DNA of 64,000 nucleotides, taken from assembly GCA_964016985.1 (NCBI GenBank), contig OZ024823.1, positions 124,748,924-124,812,923 of the forward strand. Reading direction: 5' to 3'. The translations under genes and the position numbers were made by a program. The stretch is from Anodontia alba (Eukaryota > Mollusca > Bivalvia > Lucinida > Lucinidae). Positions within the stretch are counted from its first letter, which is position 1; every line of letters begins with the position of its first letter. Positions 9,304-19,780 of the stretch are shown here, piece by piece. The notes below the pieces were generated by a model that did not search any database, was not told the origin of the DNA, and saw only the letters and a program-made list of their open reading frames with translations.

Positions 9304-9905
9304 CTGGCTAAGAACCAAAATCTAAACATATATAACTTTTTGAACTGGGGTTTTCAAGAATGATCTCAGACTCTACAATTCTATCTTCAAATAGATACTG
9401 TTTTGAGAAAGTATGGGTTTTTAGTTCACCAAGGCCAAGGGGAGCTAAAAGGATGGTAGGCCATCCGCCGTCGGTCCATTGTCCATCCATATATTGCTGA
9501 AAAAGTTCAATGTACCTTATTAATATTCATGAGGACATAATGAACTCATAAAGGGAATGATATTTTTAAAGAATGTTAAATTTGTGAAATATAAATGTCT
9601 GACAGCAAATTTTAAGGATTGTTTATTAATTAATATTTCAACAACAAATGAGAAAAACTTTCAGCCCAAAATTAGTTGAAATGTTGTTTTAAAATTGGCC
9701 AAATTTAAAACTTATCACATTAAAATATTCAAATTCAAAATTTAAATAAATTTTACATTGACATTTCAAATTGTAATAAAAAAAGTACTATACAAAAACT
9801 GCATTAATAAGGTATAAACAAAGTCTTCAATTTAAATTCAAAACCCCAGATGGTGCATTGCGGGATAGAAATCTTTTATAGAAATACTAAGTTGGTCAGA
9901 TTCAA
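9304..9905. other. AT-rich non-coding with a dispersed-repeat end
   Basis: TAGTTCACCAAGGCCAAGGG and GGCCATCCGCCGTCGGTCC (9416-9482) resemble the end of a dispersed repeat I associate with molluscs. The remainder (9490-9900) is AT-rich with no feature. Confidence 0.35.
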
Positions 9906-10140
9906 CCTATTAAAGACTGAATAAACTCTCCCACACTATTTATTGCAAAAGTCCATTTTCGATTTTAGGCATGTTGTGGTAAAGGATGTAGATATCCCTA
10001 AAGAAAAATGGTTGAACTATTTGTAAACAGTAGAGACCCTGATCAGAAGCCGCATTCTGCAGCATCTTACCTGGGTCTGCACTGTTTGCCAGTTACCCGT
10101 TTCGGGGTCTCCAGTCTTCAATGGGTTAACAAAGTTCTGG
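9906..10140. mobile_element. Rep-F shell with core C
   Basis: The shell begins AACCTATTAAAGACTGAAT and ends CTTCAATGGGTTAAC. It includes AAGAAAAATGGTTGAACTAT just before core C (10021-10090). The same shell surrounds a core at 46508-46742. Confidence 0.65.
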
Positions 10141-10172
10141 AGTACACTATATTTTATAACTTTTTAACAAGA

Positions 10173-10383
10173 TTAACCCTTTTGCTGAATAAATTAAGAT
10201 GCCATGCCCACTTCTAAATTTCAGCCAATCAGATTATTTGATCCCAATTATTGCAACAAATTCATATACTTAATGGCAAATAGTGCAGATCCAGATCAGT
10301 TGGCTTCTGAAGAAGCCAAATGATCTGGATCTACACTGTCTGGAAAGGCAGGGTATAACCTGGTTCAGCAGGACAAGGGTTAA
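10173..10383. mobile_element. Rep-D, piggyBac-like MITE with core C
   Basis: Ends TTAACCCTTTTGCTGAATAA and TTCAGCAGGACAAGGGTTAA. TTAA at both extremes and CCCT immediately inside fit the piggyBac target and terminal pattern (known family feature; assignment inferred). The core at 10275-10346 uses the GATCCAGATCAGTTGGCTTC variant. Confidence 0.7.
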
Positions 10384-10441
10384 TGGTTTCATGTGTTTTG
10401 TTAAGCAGATAGTTCAAGTGAATCAAGTGCATCAAGGGAAA

Positions 10442-10726
10442 AGGTGCCTTCCAGCACGCACAACATGCGCAGATTCAGATATTCCTGCTCATGTGCAAAG
10501 TATCATCAGGACTTTGCTGTCCATTCACATATTCTGTAGTATCCAATGATTCTTTTAGCTGACAGTGAAGGCCCTGATCAGAGCATGGATGCACAGGCTG
10601 ATCTTGGGCTTTGCTGTCCCCATATGCCGGGAGATATATACTCAGGGCAAAGCCTCCACAAGCGGACAGTGAAGACGGAGAACACGTAAAATCTTGTAAG
10701 AAATGTTGTGGCCCAGCTCATTTCAT
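10442..10726. mobile_element. Rep-H element(s), rearranged
   Basis: Repeated GATCAG/CTTTGCTGTCC motifs and GATGCACAGGCTGATCTTGG match Rep-H. Its right end (TCTTGTAAGAAATGTTGTGG) matches 38165-38183. It abuts the 5' splice site of the neighbouring exon. Confidence 0.55.
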
Positions 10727-10732
10727 ACTTAC

Positions 10733-11049
10733 ACAGTGCAATATTTGCTGTCAATATGCCATATACTAATGTGCTCCTAACACTGGTACATTTTGTTTTT
10801 AAGGCCCTAGGAGCATAACTCACAAACCAGACTGTCCCACCAGCAATACCCAAACATTTCATTATCTTGCAGTACAAACAGTCTTCAGGTTTTTTCATTG
10901 GTACATGTTGCCGCAACCACAAATCCACCTTCTGTATTGGCCCAGGCATGTTGTTGTTATCTATTCTTGATACTACAGATTCAGTAGAGCCAACTGGGTT
11001 CCCACTGTCTTCATTTTTTGCACCAAACAACTTTCGTAACATATTTTCT
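10733..11049 (-). CDS. exon of small CxxC membrane-type protein, DMAC1-like?
   Basis: Minus-strand exon, preceded by a good acceptor (CTTTCTTTTACAG at 11062-11050) and ending at a consensus donor (GTAAGTAT, 10732-10725). The first ATG is at 11042, seven bases into the exon. It may be the start, or the frame may continue from an upstream exon. About 103 codons precede the donor. The protein begins MLRKLFGAKNEDSG, is polar for about 50 residues, then has EDCLYCKIMKCLGIAGG and two hydrophobic stretches. A DCxxCK motif followed by a small-residue hydrophobic helix resembles the short mitochondrial DMAC1/TMEM261 (DUF4536) type, but the match is weak and from memory. Reading past the donor enters Rep-H, so the in-frame extension to 10578 is probably intronic. 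The downstream exon was not found. Confidence 0.5.
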
Positions 11050-11194
11050 CTGTAAAAGAAAGGATGCGTGTGATCAATGACAGTTACTTCTAGTTAACAG
11101 CTCAATAACTTTAACCCTTTCACCCCCGAGTTTATGAAATGGATACTTCCATCTCTGACTTTGGTCACATCCATTGTTGCATATAGGGTTTTCA
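11050..11194. other. intron or upstream non-coding sequence
   Basis: Polypyrimidine tract of the acceptor, then sequence without features. Confidence 0.4.
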
Positions 11195-11409
11195 TTAAAC
11201 TCTTGTCCTGCTGAATAAATTAAGATGCCATGCCCCCTTCTAATTTTCAGCCAATCAGATTACTTGATCCTGATTGTTGCTGTAAATTCAAATTATTAAT
11301 GGCAAACCGTGCAGATCCAGATGAGTTGGCTTCTTCAGAAGCCAACTGATCTGGATCTACACTGTTTGTAAAGACAGGCTATATCCGGGTTCAGCAGGAC
11401 AAGGGTTAA
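11195..11409. mobile_element. Rep-D, piggyBac-like MITE with core C
   Basis: Ends TTAAACTCTTGTCCTGCTGA and TTCAGCAGGACAAGGGTTAA. Shares AAGATGCCATGCCC and CAGCCAATCAGATTACTTGA with the copy at 10173. Core at 11301-11370. Confidence 0.75.
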
Positions 11410-11646
11410 AAAATCAATAACAGAATGGCAAACACGGCAGATAACTGTTTGCAAAGGTATATGTACTGGTCCGCAGGGACGAACTGGCTAACTCTGAACT
11501 GATTACTTCTGTCTGCATGGACAAACAGTTATCATCAGTTTGGGACATTAATTACACAAGCGTTCCTTAAAATCACTGATTCAAAGTTATTAGTAATTTT
11601 GCAAGAAATTTAACTGTTCAGTTTTAGTCTCCCTTGAAAATTGCTC
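11410..11646. other. no recognised feature
   Basis: Contains one degraded GCAAACACGGCAGATAACTG followed by TTTGC, possibly a collapsed core C. Otherwise nothing. Confidence 0.3.
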
Positions 11647-12062
11647 TTAACCCTAGTCCTGATGAACCTGGATATGTCCTGCCCTTGCAAACAGTGTAGA
11701 TCGAGATCAGATGGCTTCTCAAGAAGCCAACTGATCTGGATCTGTACTGTTTGCCATTAGGTATGTGGATATATATCAACAATCTGGATCAAGTAATCTG
11801 ATTGGCTGAAAATTAGAAATGGGTGTGGCATCTTTATTCAGCAGGACATGGAAGCAGCTGACAGAGAGGGATTGCAGAGAGTGGAAGCTCTCAGCTATCA
11901 ACCCTCATGATAGACGTACCTGGAGATCTGGTGTGAGATCTGCCATGTGTGCAGCAAGTCAGCTATCTGGAAGGGGGCCCACTGATGTGGATGTTGTCCC
12001 TGTACCTGCACGTTAATCAAAAATCCGATTATGATTATGATATATGATATATGAAGGGTTAA
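11647..12062. mobile_element. Rep-D split by a LINE fragment
   Basis: Left end TTAACCCTAGTCCTGATGAA. Core at 11686-11755. The right terminal repeat is broken: TTCAGCAGGACA ends at 11848 and AGGGTTAA resumes at 12055-12062. Confidence 0.75.
11849..12054 (+). pseudogene. LINE 3' fragment (C-terminus of ORF2)
   Basis: An open frame from within 11849 to a stop at 12014-12016 encodes a basic tail (TWKQLTERDCREWKLSAINP, DRRTWRSGVR, ending PVPAR). This style (DRxxW repeats after the RT and endonuclease-related region) is typical of non-LTR retrotransposon C-termini. It is followed by a TGATTATGATTATGATATAT simple tail. The fragment is 5'-truncated to about 165 coding bases and lies inside the Rep-D terminal repeat. 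RT motifs are not present, so the clade is not assignable. Confidence 0.6.
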
Positions 12063-12126
12063 AACATTTGAATAAGTGTCATGTCTGAGACTGCAGATCA
12101 AAGACATCAAAATCAATCAAATATGC

Positions 12127-12497
12127 AATTCAGTATTTGACCCACTTACCCCACATACCCCTATAAGCTAAGTCAAGCAATTTCAGCCTGCAGTTTACTG
12201 CCCTTGTAGTTTTATCCACTTCTTAATGAAGGCACGTGTTGTAGATAATCATTTGAATTGCCTTGCCAAGTCAAGGGAATTCATATGAGTAGCATCAACA
12301 TATGCTTTTTCAATAATGAAAAGTAGAAAAAAATACTACATAAGCATCAAGGCATAAGCCCCCCTGTGACGTTCAGTGCTGTTTTTTTTTCAAAGTGTGC
12401 CCTTACTAAGGGCATATTTTACTAACGAGTTTGTCATGTAATTTTGAGAAACATAAGTGCACAGTGAGGTAATTACTAATTAGGTTGAATACGGTAC
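12127..12497. mobile_element. Rep-Q element
   Basis: Degraded left end. The right end is AATTAGGTTGAATACGGTAC. It contains GGCACGTGTTGTAG...CAACATATGCTTTT (hairpin), a T tract and AAGTGTGCCCTTACTAAGGG, in the same order as 4743-5126. Confidence 0.55.
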
Positions 12498-12520
12498 AGC
12501 AAACAATTTTATTTTAGTGT

Positions 12521-12712
12521 CAGATAAGGCATATTTTTCTGCTGAAAAATACATGTACCGACATTTTTCTTATTTCTCCAGAAAAACATGTGGGCTCGCA
12601 TTAGAAGCACATTGTGCACCTTTGCAAGGTCTATTAACGAGTACCCACAACACAGTATTTTGTGGAGAAATAAGAAATACATTATGTGGATATCCCTCTT
12701 ATCTTGAGCTAT
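12521..12712. mobile_element. Rep-B palindromic element
   Basis: CAGATAAGG at the left and CTTATCTTGAGCTAT at the right. The hairpin is diverged at its tip (GCACATTGTGCACCTTTGCA). Confidence 0.75.
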
Positions 12713-12785
12713 ATTTATTCACTGAATATTCTGTAGCTATAAATAAATGTTTGTCGGAATATTTTACCATAAGAAAGACCAACAA

Positions 12786-12975
12786 CATAGCAACAGATAA
12801 GGCGCTTTATTCATCCGAAAAATGCTGATATCTTTCTTATTTCTCCACGAAAACATGTTGTGGGCACTCATTAGAAGCGCCTTGCCAAGGCGCTTCTAAT
12901 GAGTACCCACAACATATGTTTTCGTGGAGAAATAAGAAAAATATTATGTGGATACCCCTCTTATCTGTAGCTATG
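12786..12975. mobile_element. Rep-B, best-preserved copy
   Basis: Ends CATAGCAACAGATAAGG / CTTATCTGTAGCTATG. Arms are almost perfect, from TTCTTATTTCTCCACGAAAA to the tip GAAGCGCCTT-gcc-AAGGCGCTTC. This copy defines the family. Confidence 0.9.
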
Positions 12976-13129
12976 AACAAACAACATAAAATGCAGTTCC
13001 TCCCTGAGTATGCAGACAGAAATACATGAACAGTGTATATGTTGAGTTGCCTGTAGGATGCCTATGGACAAATTACAATGCAAGTTAGGAGCTCCCTATA
13101 ATCATATATGGACCTGGCAAAGTTAAAAG

Positions 13130-13316
13130 GTGTCTTTGGGCATATGCAGACAGGGAAGGTGCAGTCTGATCAGGGTCTTCACCATCTGCCCACAGAATCA
13201 CAGGATACTACAGAAAATATGGACGGAGAGCAAAGGCCCCGATGATACTTTGCGTGTGTGCAGGACGATCTGAATATGTCGCTCTATTCTGCCTACTCTG
13301 CCATTAGGCTGCATAT
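13130..13316. mobile_element. Rep-H element
   Basis: GGTGCAGTCTGATCAGGGTC plus AAGGCCCCGATGATACTTTG and GTGTGCAGGACGATCTGAAT. The same order occurs at 44905-45125. Confidence 0.55.
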
Positions 13317-13572
13317 CATTATGAAAACAAGTCTATTCAAATATACTGACAATTTCACCACCAAAAACTGAAAGTTTTCAGATAAAAATTCTGATATTTT
13401 TCATATTTCTGCTCAAAACATAGATTGTGGGTACTCATTAGAACTGCTTCAGCAAGGTGGTTCTAATAAGTACCCTCAATCTATTTTTTTGAGCAGAAAC
13501 AAGAAAAATAATTTATACCCCTGTGAATCCCAGTTTTACTGGTCAATATTATATAGACATGTTTTTGTGATG
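13317..13572 (-). mobile_element. Rep-A with internal deletion
   Basis: Ends CATTATGAAAACAAG and CATGTTTTTGTGATG. About 30 bases of the AAAGTGGGGTTTAAGGGGG part are missing. Hairpin tip CTTCAGCAAGG. Confidence 0.9.
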
Positions 13573-14461
13573 TCGCCAGCCTGTATCAAGTGCAGGGATG
13601 CTTTTGGCTGTCTGAATCTCAGAGTTTTCCCACCTATCCCACCTCTGGTGGTTGGAGAAAATTGATAAGAGCATAAATAAAGATTAATCTACTCTTTTGA
13701 CTTTACAGCAGACCAATCCCCTAATTTCAATTTTGGTACAAGTATATACATATATTTTAGAACATGTATGTCTGGTGAGTGCAGTGGTGCAAACAACACT
13801 GAAATATATATTCTAAATATTTACAGAGCTATTTAGATATTTTTTAAATTTTAGCTCATTTGCATCTCATTAATATTCTAATTGATACTTTGCGTATGTG
13901 CAGGAAACGAAAAATTCATGAATGTTCGAAAAATTTCAATTTGAACCTACCGGGATTCAGAGACTGTATGATCACTTCCATATCTATATATAGAGCTGCA
14001 GTACTTATACATTTTCATAATCAATTTATTTTTAAAACGAAATTTACTTTAATGATCTGTATCTTGCATTTTTGATATTGATTTTTTTTTTTTTCAAAAT
14101 TTAATCATGTTAATCAAATCAGTTTCATTATTTTTAAAAGATGCTAACTTGAAATATAAAGTTTAAATATTCAGTAGCCTCTATGTGGCTCTGCTGCCTG
14201 GTAGCATTAAAAATCTGATCTGTCTGTCTGTCTGTTAGTAGTAGCAGAATACTTGTATGCATTTACTTTTCTGATCAAAATTACCATCTGGAATAAGGAT
14301 TGAAATAAAATTTAAATTTTGAAGTAAAGTTTAATAAAAGCACTGCAAGCACTGCACCATGCCCTGCCACTGCACTTAAATCAAGCAAGTTCCATGACTC
14401 TGCCAAATTGAAATCAAAGGGAAGGTGCATTAGTCTTTCCCTAAATAAAGTTGACATGAAT
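13573..14461. other. AT-rich, no recognised feature
   Basis: Homopolymer runs and short frames only. CTGTCTGTCTGTCTG (14222) is a short microsatellite. Confidence 0.4.
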
Positions 14462-16150
14462 ATATGACCGAGCTGATTATTTTCAATGTTCAACGGGCCA
14501 ATAATAGCTCAAAAAGTAAGAAAACCAGACTGACAGTTCTTGTTTTCTGCAAATCCCCTAATGGTGCTTCAAATTTGTGTAAAAATTTCAAGTATATCAC
14601 AGAAACTGTTATTTTCAATTTTGAAAGACCATTATCTCAAAAAGTAATTAAGCCAAATTTATGGTTCTTGTGTTCTACATGTCATCTCATGTTGCTTTAC
14701 ATTCTTGCAAGGCTTCAAGAAAATCTCTGGAACCATTTTCAAGTTACAGCAAGGGCACAAATATATGACTAGGATCACTATTTACAATATCCAAAGGGTG
14801 GCAACTCCAAAAGCAGATAATTCAGAGTTATGGTTCTTGTGTTCTGCAAATCATATCATGGAGATATACATTTGCATGAAGTTTCAAGAGAATATCTCAG
14901 TTTTCAAGTTACAGAGTGGACACATACATGTATATTACAGAAATCACTATTTTCAATGTTCAAAGGGCCATCACTCCAAAGGTAGGTTAAGCAATGTTAC
15001 GGTACTTCTGTTCTGCACCTGGTCTCATGATGGTTCTCATTTGTGGGAAGTCTTATCAAAATATCTGAAACAGTTCCAACTTACGGAGCTGATACTAGTA
15101 CAAGGTAGAAATGGCTATTTTCAATATTTACTGTGTTCAAAGGGTGGTAAAGTAGGTTACGTGTAATCAGAGCTCCGATTCTTGTGTTCTGCACATCCTC
15201 TCAAGTTACTTTATATTTGTGAAACGAATTCTAACTTTAGGGAACACAAGTACATGCTACAAATGGCTATTTCAATGTTCAAAGGGCAATAACTCCAAAA
15301 GTAGGCAAACCAATGTTATTGTTCATGAGTTCTGCACATCGTCTCATGAAACTTTAAATTTGTAAGAATTTTTATCAAAATATCTGAAACGGTTTCCAAC
15401 TTACACAGCGGACACTAGTACTTAGTAGAAATGGCTATTTTCAATATTTACTATGTACAAAAGAATGTAACTCAAAAAGTAGGTTAACCAGAGTTATGGT
15501 TCTTGTGTTCTGCACACCATCTCATGATGCTTTACATTCCTGTGAGATTTCATGAAAATACATACATGCCATATTTCACACTGTGAGATAAAATCTCACA
15601 GAATTTGGCCAATCTGGAAGGCAATTCGCATAAAAAAAGCAAATCTCACAGAATTTTCAAACCATTTTACAACAGATTTTATGAAGAAATAGACATAAAT
15701 CACACACTGTTGTGTTTTCACAAGCTTTTTATATGAAGAAAAAGATTTAAGACTATTTAGGGGGAGCTCCAAAGTGATGTTTTAAGAAAATCTCACAGAA
15801 TTTTATCAAATCTCCCTTAAAATTTTGCCTTATCTCACAGATTTTAGTCCACAGCTTATGGCATGTATGAAAATATCTCAAACAGTTTTCAACTTACTGA
15901 GCAGACATGAGTACGTAGTGGAAGTGGCTATGTTCAATGTTCAAAGGGCAATAACTCCAAAAGGAGGCAAACCACAATTACAGTACACGATTGTGTACTG
16001 CATGTCGTCTCATGGTGCTTTACATTTGTCTGAAGTTTTGTGAAAATATCACAAATGGTATCAGAGTTATGGAGCGGACATCAGTACATGGTAGAAATGG
16101 CTATGTTAAATGTTCAAAGGGTAATAACGCCAAACATAGGTTGACTAGAT
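14462..16150 (+). repeat. degenerate tandem repeat, ~150-170-bp unit
   Basis: About ten units. Each contains ATTTTCAATGTTCAAAGGG, CAATAACTCCAAAAGTAGG, ATGGTTCTTGTGTTCTGCA and TCTCATGATGCTTTACAT. Starts are visible near 14481, 14611, 14780, 14950, 15116, 15270, 15435, 15930 and 16100. It is open in one frame for over 100 codons in places, which reflects the unit and not a gene. A stretch at 15565-15840 carries an AATCTCACAGAATTT repeat inside the array. Confidence 0.75.
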
Positions 16151-16162
16151 TTATGGTTCATG

Positions 16163-16407
16163 TCGAGGGTTGAGCGCAAGACTATTGTAACTCAAACATA
16201 TTTTTGAAACCCTTGTTTAGGGGCAATTTGGACCCCTTTGTAAACAATGCAAATTTAGGTGCCATTGCTCATACAAGCAATGGCACCTAAATTTTCATTG
16301 TTTACAGAAAGAAATGTTGTAATCTTCATAACGCCTTCATGGTGAGGAGATTAGGTTTGGGGAAAAACAACCATCTGACTTACGCTAGTCTTGCGCTCAA
16401 CCCTCGA
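16163..16407. mobile_element. Rep-J MITE
   Basis: TCGAGGGTTGAGCGCAAGAC and CTTGCGCTCAACCCTCGA as perfect ends. Same interior as 7934-8178 in the opposite orientation. The right flank is TA and the left flank is TG. Confidence 0.8.
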
Positions 16408-16424
16408 TACATGTATGTTCTGCA

Positions 16425-16730
16425 CAGCTTGACTGTGCACTTATAGGGGTATGTGCAGTAATTAGGTTGATATGGTGTTTGCACATCTATTTAATTTATA
16501 CATTGTATTAGTGTACAACCAATGTTATCCCAGTTTTTTTTTTTTTTTTTTTTTTGAAGTGTCTGCAGGTATGGTACCATACCTGGAGACTCATGGTCTC
16601 CGGGTATGGTACCATACCTAGTCCCTGGAGACTCAGGGTCTCCGGGTATGGTACCATACCTGGTCCATGGAGACAAGCCATGTAGGACTGTCTCCAGGTA
16701 CGGCAGTACATCAAAAATCCTTTATAACTT
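16425..16730. mobile_element. Rep-Q end plus Rep-P palindromic cluster
   Basis: GTGCAGTAATTAGGTTGATA (16454) is a Q-type end. After a run of about 22 T, GGTATGGTACCATACC recurs three times within 100 bases, alternating with GGAGACTCAGGGTCTCC palindromes. A partner in reverse lies at 19535-19672. Confidence 0.6.
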
Positions 16731-16827
16731 CTAATTGTTTAAGCTGTACTTTTGAATATCCTTTACTTTTCTTCGGTTTAAGGAAGCACTGCTATATTTC
16801 TTGTCTCCTTTAGAAGTGATTATACAA

Positions 16828-17758
16828 CAAGAGCTGTCAGCAGACAGCATAGGTCACCTGGAACTGGGTGATACTAGGGTGTCAGGGTGCTCTTTAGGAC
16901 CAATCTGATCCGGGTCTGCACTGTTTGCTTGGGCCTATCTGTCCCAATACTTAGAATCATTACGGTAAGAGGAAATGTTATGGCATTTTAACTCTTGATA
17001 GGATTTCTTGTGCTATGGTTTGGTCTTTGTTGTGATGAATTTGACATTATCAGGGATCAATTATAAAATTTCTAAGTCTGTGACCTTGACCTTGAGGTCA
17101 TACTATGACCGTCATAGGCATGGGTGAGGGTGATGATGAATAAAACTTTGGACCTGTATCTATTATCATTCCAAATATGAACCAAATCTATCGTATGATT
17201 TGGAAAATATGAGCTCTTAAAACACTTCAATATAAAATTTCAAAGTTCTTAACTTTGACCTTGAGGCCATGGGCAAGGGCAGTGAGTAATGCTGAATAAA
17301 ACTTTGAATCTGTATCTATCATCATGTCAAATATGAGCAAAATCCATCGTATGGTTTAGAAAATATGAGCTTTTAAAAAACTTTAATATAAATCTTTTAA
17401 GTCACTGACCTTGACCTTGAGGTCATATGCATGGGCAGACAATTGCTGAATAAAACTTTGGAAGTGTGTCTATCATCATACCAAATATGAACAAAATCTA
17501 TCGTATAGTTTGGAAAATATGAGCTCTTAAAAATCTTTAACATTAAAAATTTCTAAGTCCATGACCTTGACCTTAAGGTAATGGGCTGGGGTATTGCTGA
17601 ATAAAACTTCAGAACTATAACTATCATCATACCAAATATGAACCAAATCAATCATATGGTCTGGAATATATAAGCTCTTAAAAAACTTTAACGTAAATGT
17701 GGACGCCAACGCCAACGGTAGTGCAACAGCTATTCCTGGACTTCGTCCAGGCGAGTTA
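16828..17758. repeat. tandem-repeat-bearing element
   Basis: Starts near ACAAGAGCTGTCAGCAGACA and ends AACGGTAGTGCAACAGCTAT followed by TCCTGGACTTCGTCCAGGCG. It holds about four units of roughly 160 bp, each with GTGACCTTGACCTTGAGGTC, GCTGAATAAAACTTTGGA and CCAAATATGAACCAAATC (near 17085, 17250, 17405 and 17560). Element-like in borders. The Rep-E half at 16890-16968 lies within it. Confidence 0.55.
16890..16968. mobile_element. Rep-E right half
   Basis: ATCTGATCCGGGTCTGCACT, then GTTTGC, then CTGTCCCAATACTTAG and ATTACGGTA. The left half is absent. Confidence 0.55.
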
Positions 17759-17799
17759 AAAAGGGATCACTCGTATATATTAAATGGTAAAATAAATGT

Positions 17800-17912
17800 A
17801 ATGAATTCTGACACAGAAATAATATGGTTATAAGATTACTCAGTTATTATTATTATTATTAACTTTCATACATGATTAGTTTCTTTCATGTAACAAACTG
17901 TGAAAACCCCCG
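17800..17912 (+). repeat. left arm of 1.4-kb-spaced inverted repeat
   Basis: AATAATATGGTTATAA, then a TTATTATTATT tract, then TTCATGTAACAAACTGTGAAAA. The reverse complement of this order is found at 19322-19440. Confidence 0.65.
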
Positions 17913-17999
17913 ATAATCTTTTGTTGATGGCCAAGGCTGAAAACAACTTCTGTCTTTGCCAATAAATATTCAAACTAGAGCAAGTCCAAGAAGGTCATG

Positions 18000-18835
18000 A
18001 ATACCTCTGGCCAGCGCCATTTCTTAATTATAAAATATTTTTTAAGTCAATGACAAAGATCAAAGATATAAGGCAAAATCAATGGACCATGAAATATAGG
18101 TCACTGACCCACACATAGTTTGCAAGGTCAGTCTCAATGTGATCTACATGTATCATCCCAAGTACAACTTTTCTGGACATGAAGCAAAATTGCAGGGCCA
18201 TAAAATATAGGTCACTGACCTACATATACTTAAGAGGTCAATCTGATGTGTCATATTGATCCATTATACCAACTGTAATATGTTAATCCAAAATCACTGG
18301 ACCATGAAATATAGGTCATGGTGATTTATATTTACTTTGAGGTCAAAGTTTGGGTCACATTGTGTCATTATATGTAAATATGACACTTAAGCATCAAATA
18401 GTGGGAAATATAAGACAAAATCACAGGGCTATGAAATATAGGCCACATGGCTATTCCCAAACTATGATAGTCATACATCAAATTGTCTTTAAGATGTTAC
18501 ATAAAATCACTGGACCATGAAATGTAGGTCAAAGTGACCTACATTTATTTTTAGATCAACTGTTGGATCATACTGATTCATAATCCCAAATAATCATGTT
18601 CATACATCAAATACCATTCAAGATATAAGGCAAAATCACTGAACCATGAAATACAGGTCAAGGTGATCTACATTTATTATGTCAATCGTGGTGTCACACA
18701 GACCCAATATCCCAAGCATCACATTAATCCATGAAATAGTCTTCAAAATATAAGGCAAAATTGCTGGAGCATGAAAATAAGATCACAATGACCTTGACCT
18801 TATCACACTGAGTGTTGATGATAAACATGTCTGAT
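18000..18835. repeat. degenerate tandem repeat, ~110-120-bp unit
   Basis: About seven units built around AATCACTGGACCATGAAATA and TAGGTCA-GTGACCTACAT (near 18085, 18195, 18300, 18430, 18512, 18640 and 18768). Non-coding. Confidence 0.7.
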
Positions 18836-18839
18836 GGCC

Positions 18840-19160
18840 ATCATTCTTTATCAAGAAGTTCTTTGTATAAACTACAGCAATATACTACTTTATTGAGGCG
18901 TCCTAGATTTTGACCTCTAGGCCCGCCCGGGGGCATGACCCAAGGGTTCATAGACATAGAATTGAAGACAACCATTCCACTCCAGTTACCCCCATACCAA
19001 ATATGAATAGTTTTTTTATCAGTGGCTGCAGAGATATAAGTCATCAAAAAACTTTGAAGTAAAACTGGTTATAGCAAGTGTTAATGGACTGAATTACGGC
19101 CTGACAGACCAATGGATGGAAGGAACCGACAAAAACTATATGCTTGGGGTAGAAGTAGAA
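18840..19160. repeat. dispersed repeat segment
   Basis: TTTTGACCTCTAGGCCCGCC, CCCCATACCAAATATGAATA and GGCCTGACAGACCAATGGAT look like pieces of the same repeat type as 16828-17758. Confidence 0.35.
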
Positions 19161-19321
19161 CCATATAATAATCATTAATTAGCATTCAACCATCCATCAT
19201 TATAACCAGTCCCTGCTTAAATCAAACAATTACCCTATGTTATTTGGTCATAACTGCTCACAAGTCAGACAATCGTTTGATGATTTTCCACTTTTGAGGA
19301 CGCGAATATAAGATTAACTGG

Positions 19322-19440
19322 TTTTTTTCACAGTTTGTTACATGAAAACTTATCCAGTCTGAAAGTTAATAATAACGATACTAATAATTATAATTGATTA
19401 TAATTTATAACTTGTAATTTTATAACCATATTATTCCCAC
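19322..19440 (-). repeat. right arm of inverted repeat
   Basis: TTTTCACAGTTTGTTACATGAAA, AAAGTTAATAATAACG, TTATAACCATATTATT. This is the reverse complement of the pattern at 17800-17912. Confidence 0.65.
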
Positions 19441-19534
19441 AGTAGAATAAGTGCTTCAGTTTAATAACTGCAGAAAAATAAATAATATATCCTTTCAAAT
19501 GCTTTCATATACACAACTTAAAGAATAAGAAGTT

Positions 19535-19672
19535 ATGAAGGTTTTTATATACTGCTGTACCTTGGGATCGTCCAACAAGGATTGTCTCCAGGTATGGCAT
19601 GGTATCCGGAGACTCTGGGTCTCCAGGTACGGTATCATACCCGGAGACACTTCTTTTTTTTTTTTTTTTTTT
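19535..19672 (-). mobile_element. Rep-P palindromic cluster, reverse copy
   Basis: TGTCTCCAGGTATGGCATGG ... CCGGAGACACTTC followed by about 23 T. In the family's direction it begins with an A run before GAAGTGTCT, whereas the copy at 16.5 kb has a T run at the same place. Confidence 0.6.
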
Positions 19673-19780
19673 TTTTTTTGCAGTAAAAATGGCATGGCAT
19701 AGAAGATTGCATTTCGCAAAGGCATGTGAACTTAATGACATTCACTAGAATTGATGGAGGCATGCAAGAGAAGTATGGAA

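Noticed and set aside
14705..15166. 153-codon plus-strand frame
   Set aside because: Lies within the degenerate tandem array; the peptide repeats with the DNA unit.
14462..18835. CRISPR-like repeat arrays
   Set aside because: The tandem arrays have long degenerate units without regular short repeats and unique spacers, and the DNA is eukaryotic.
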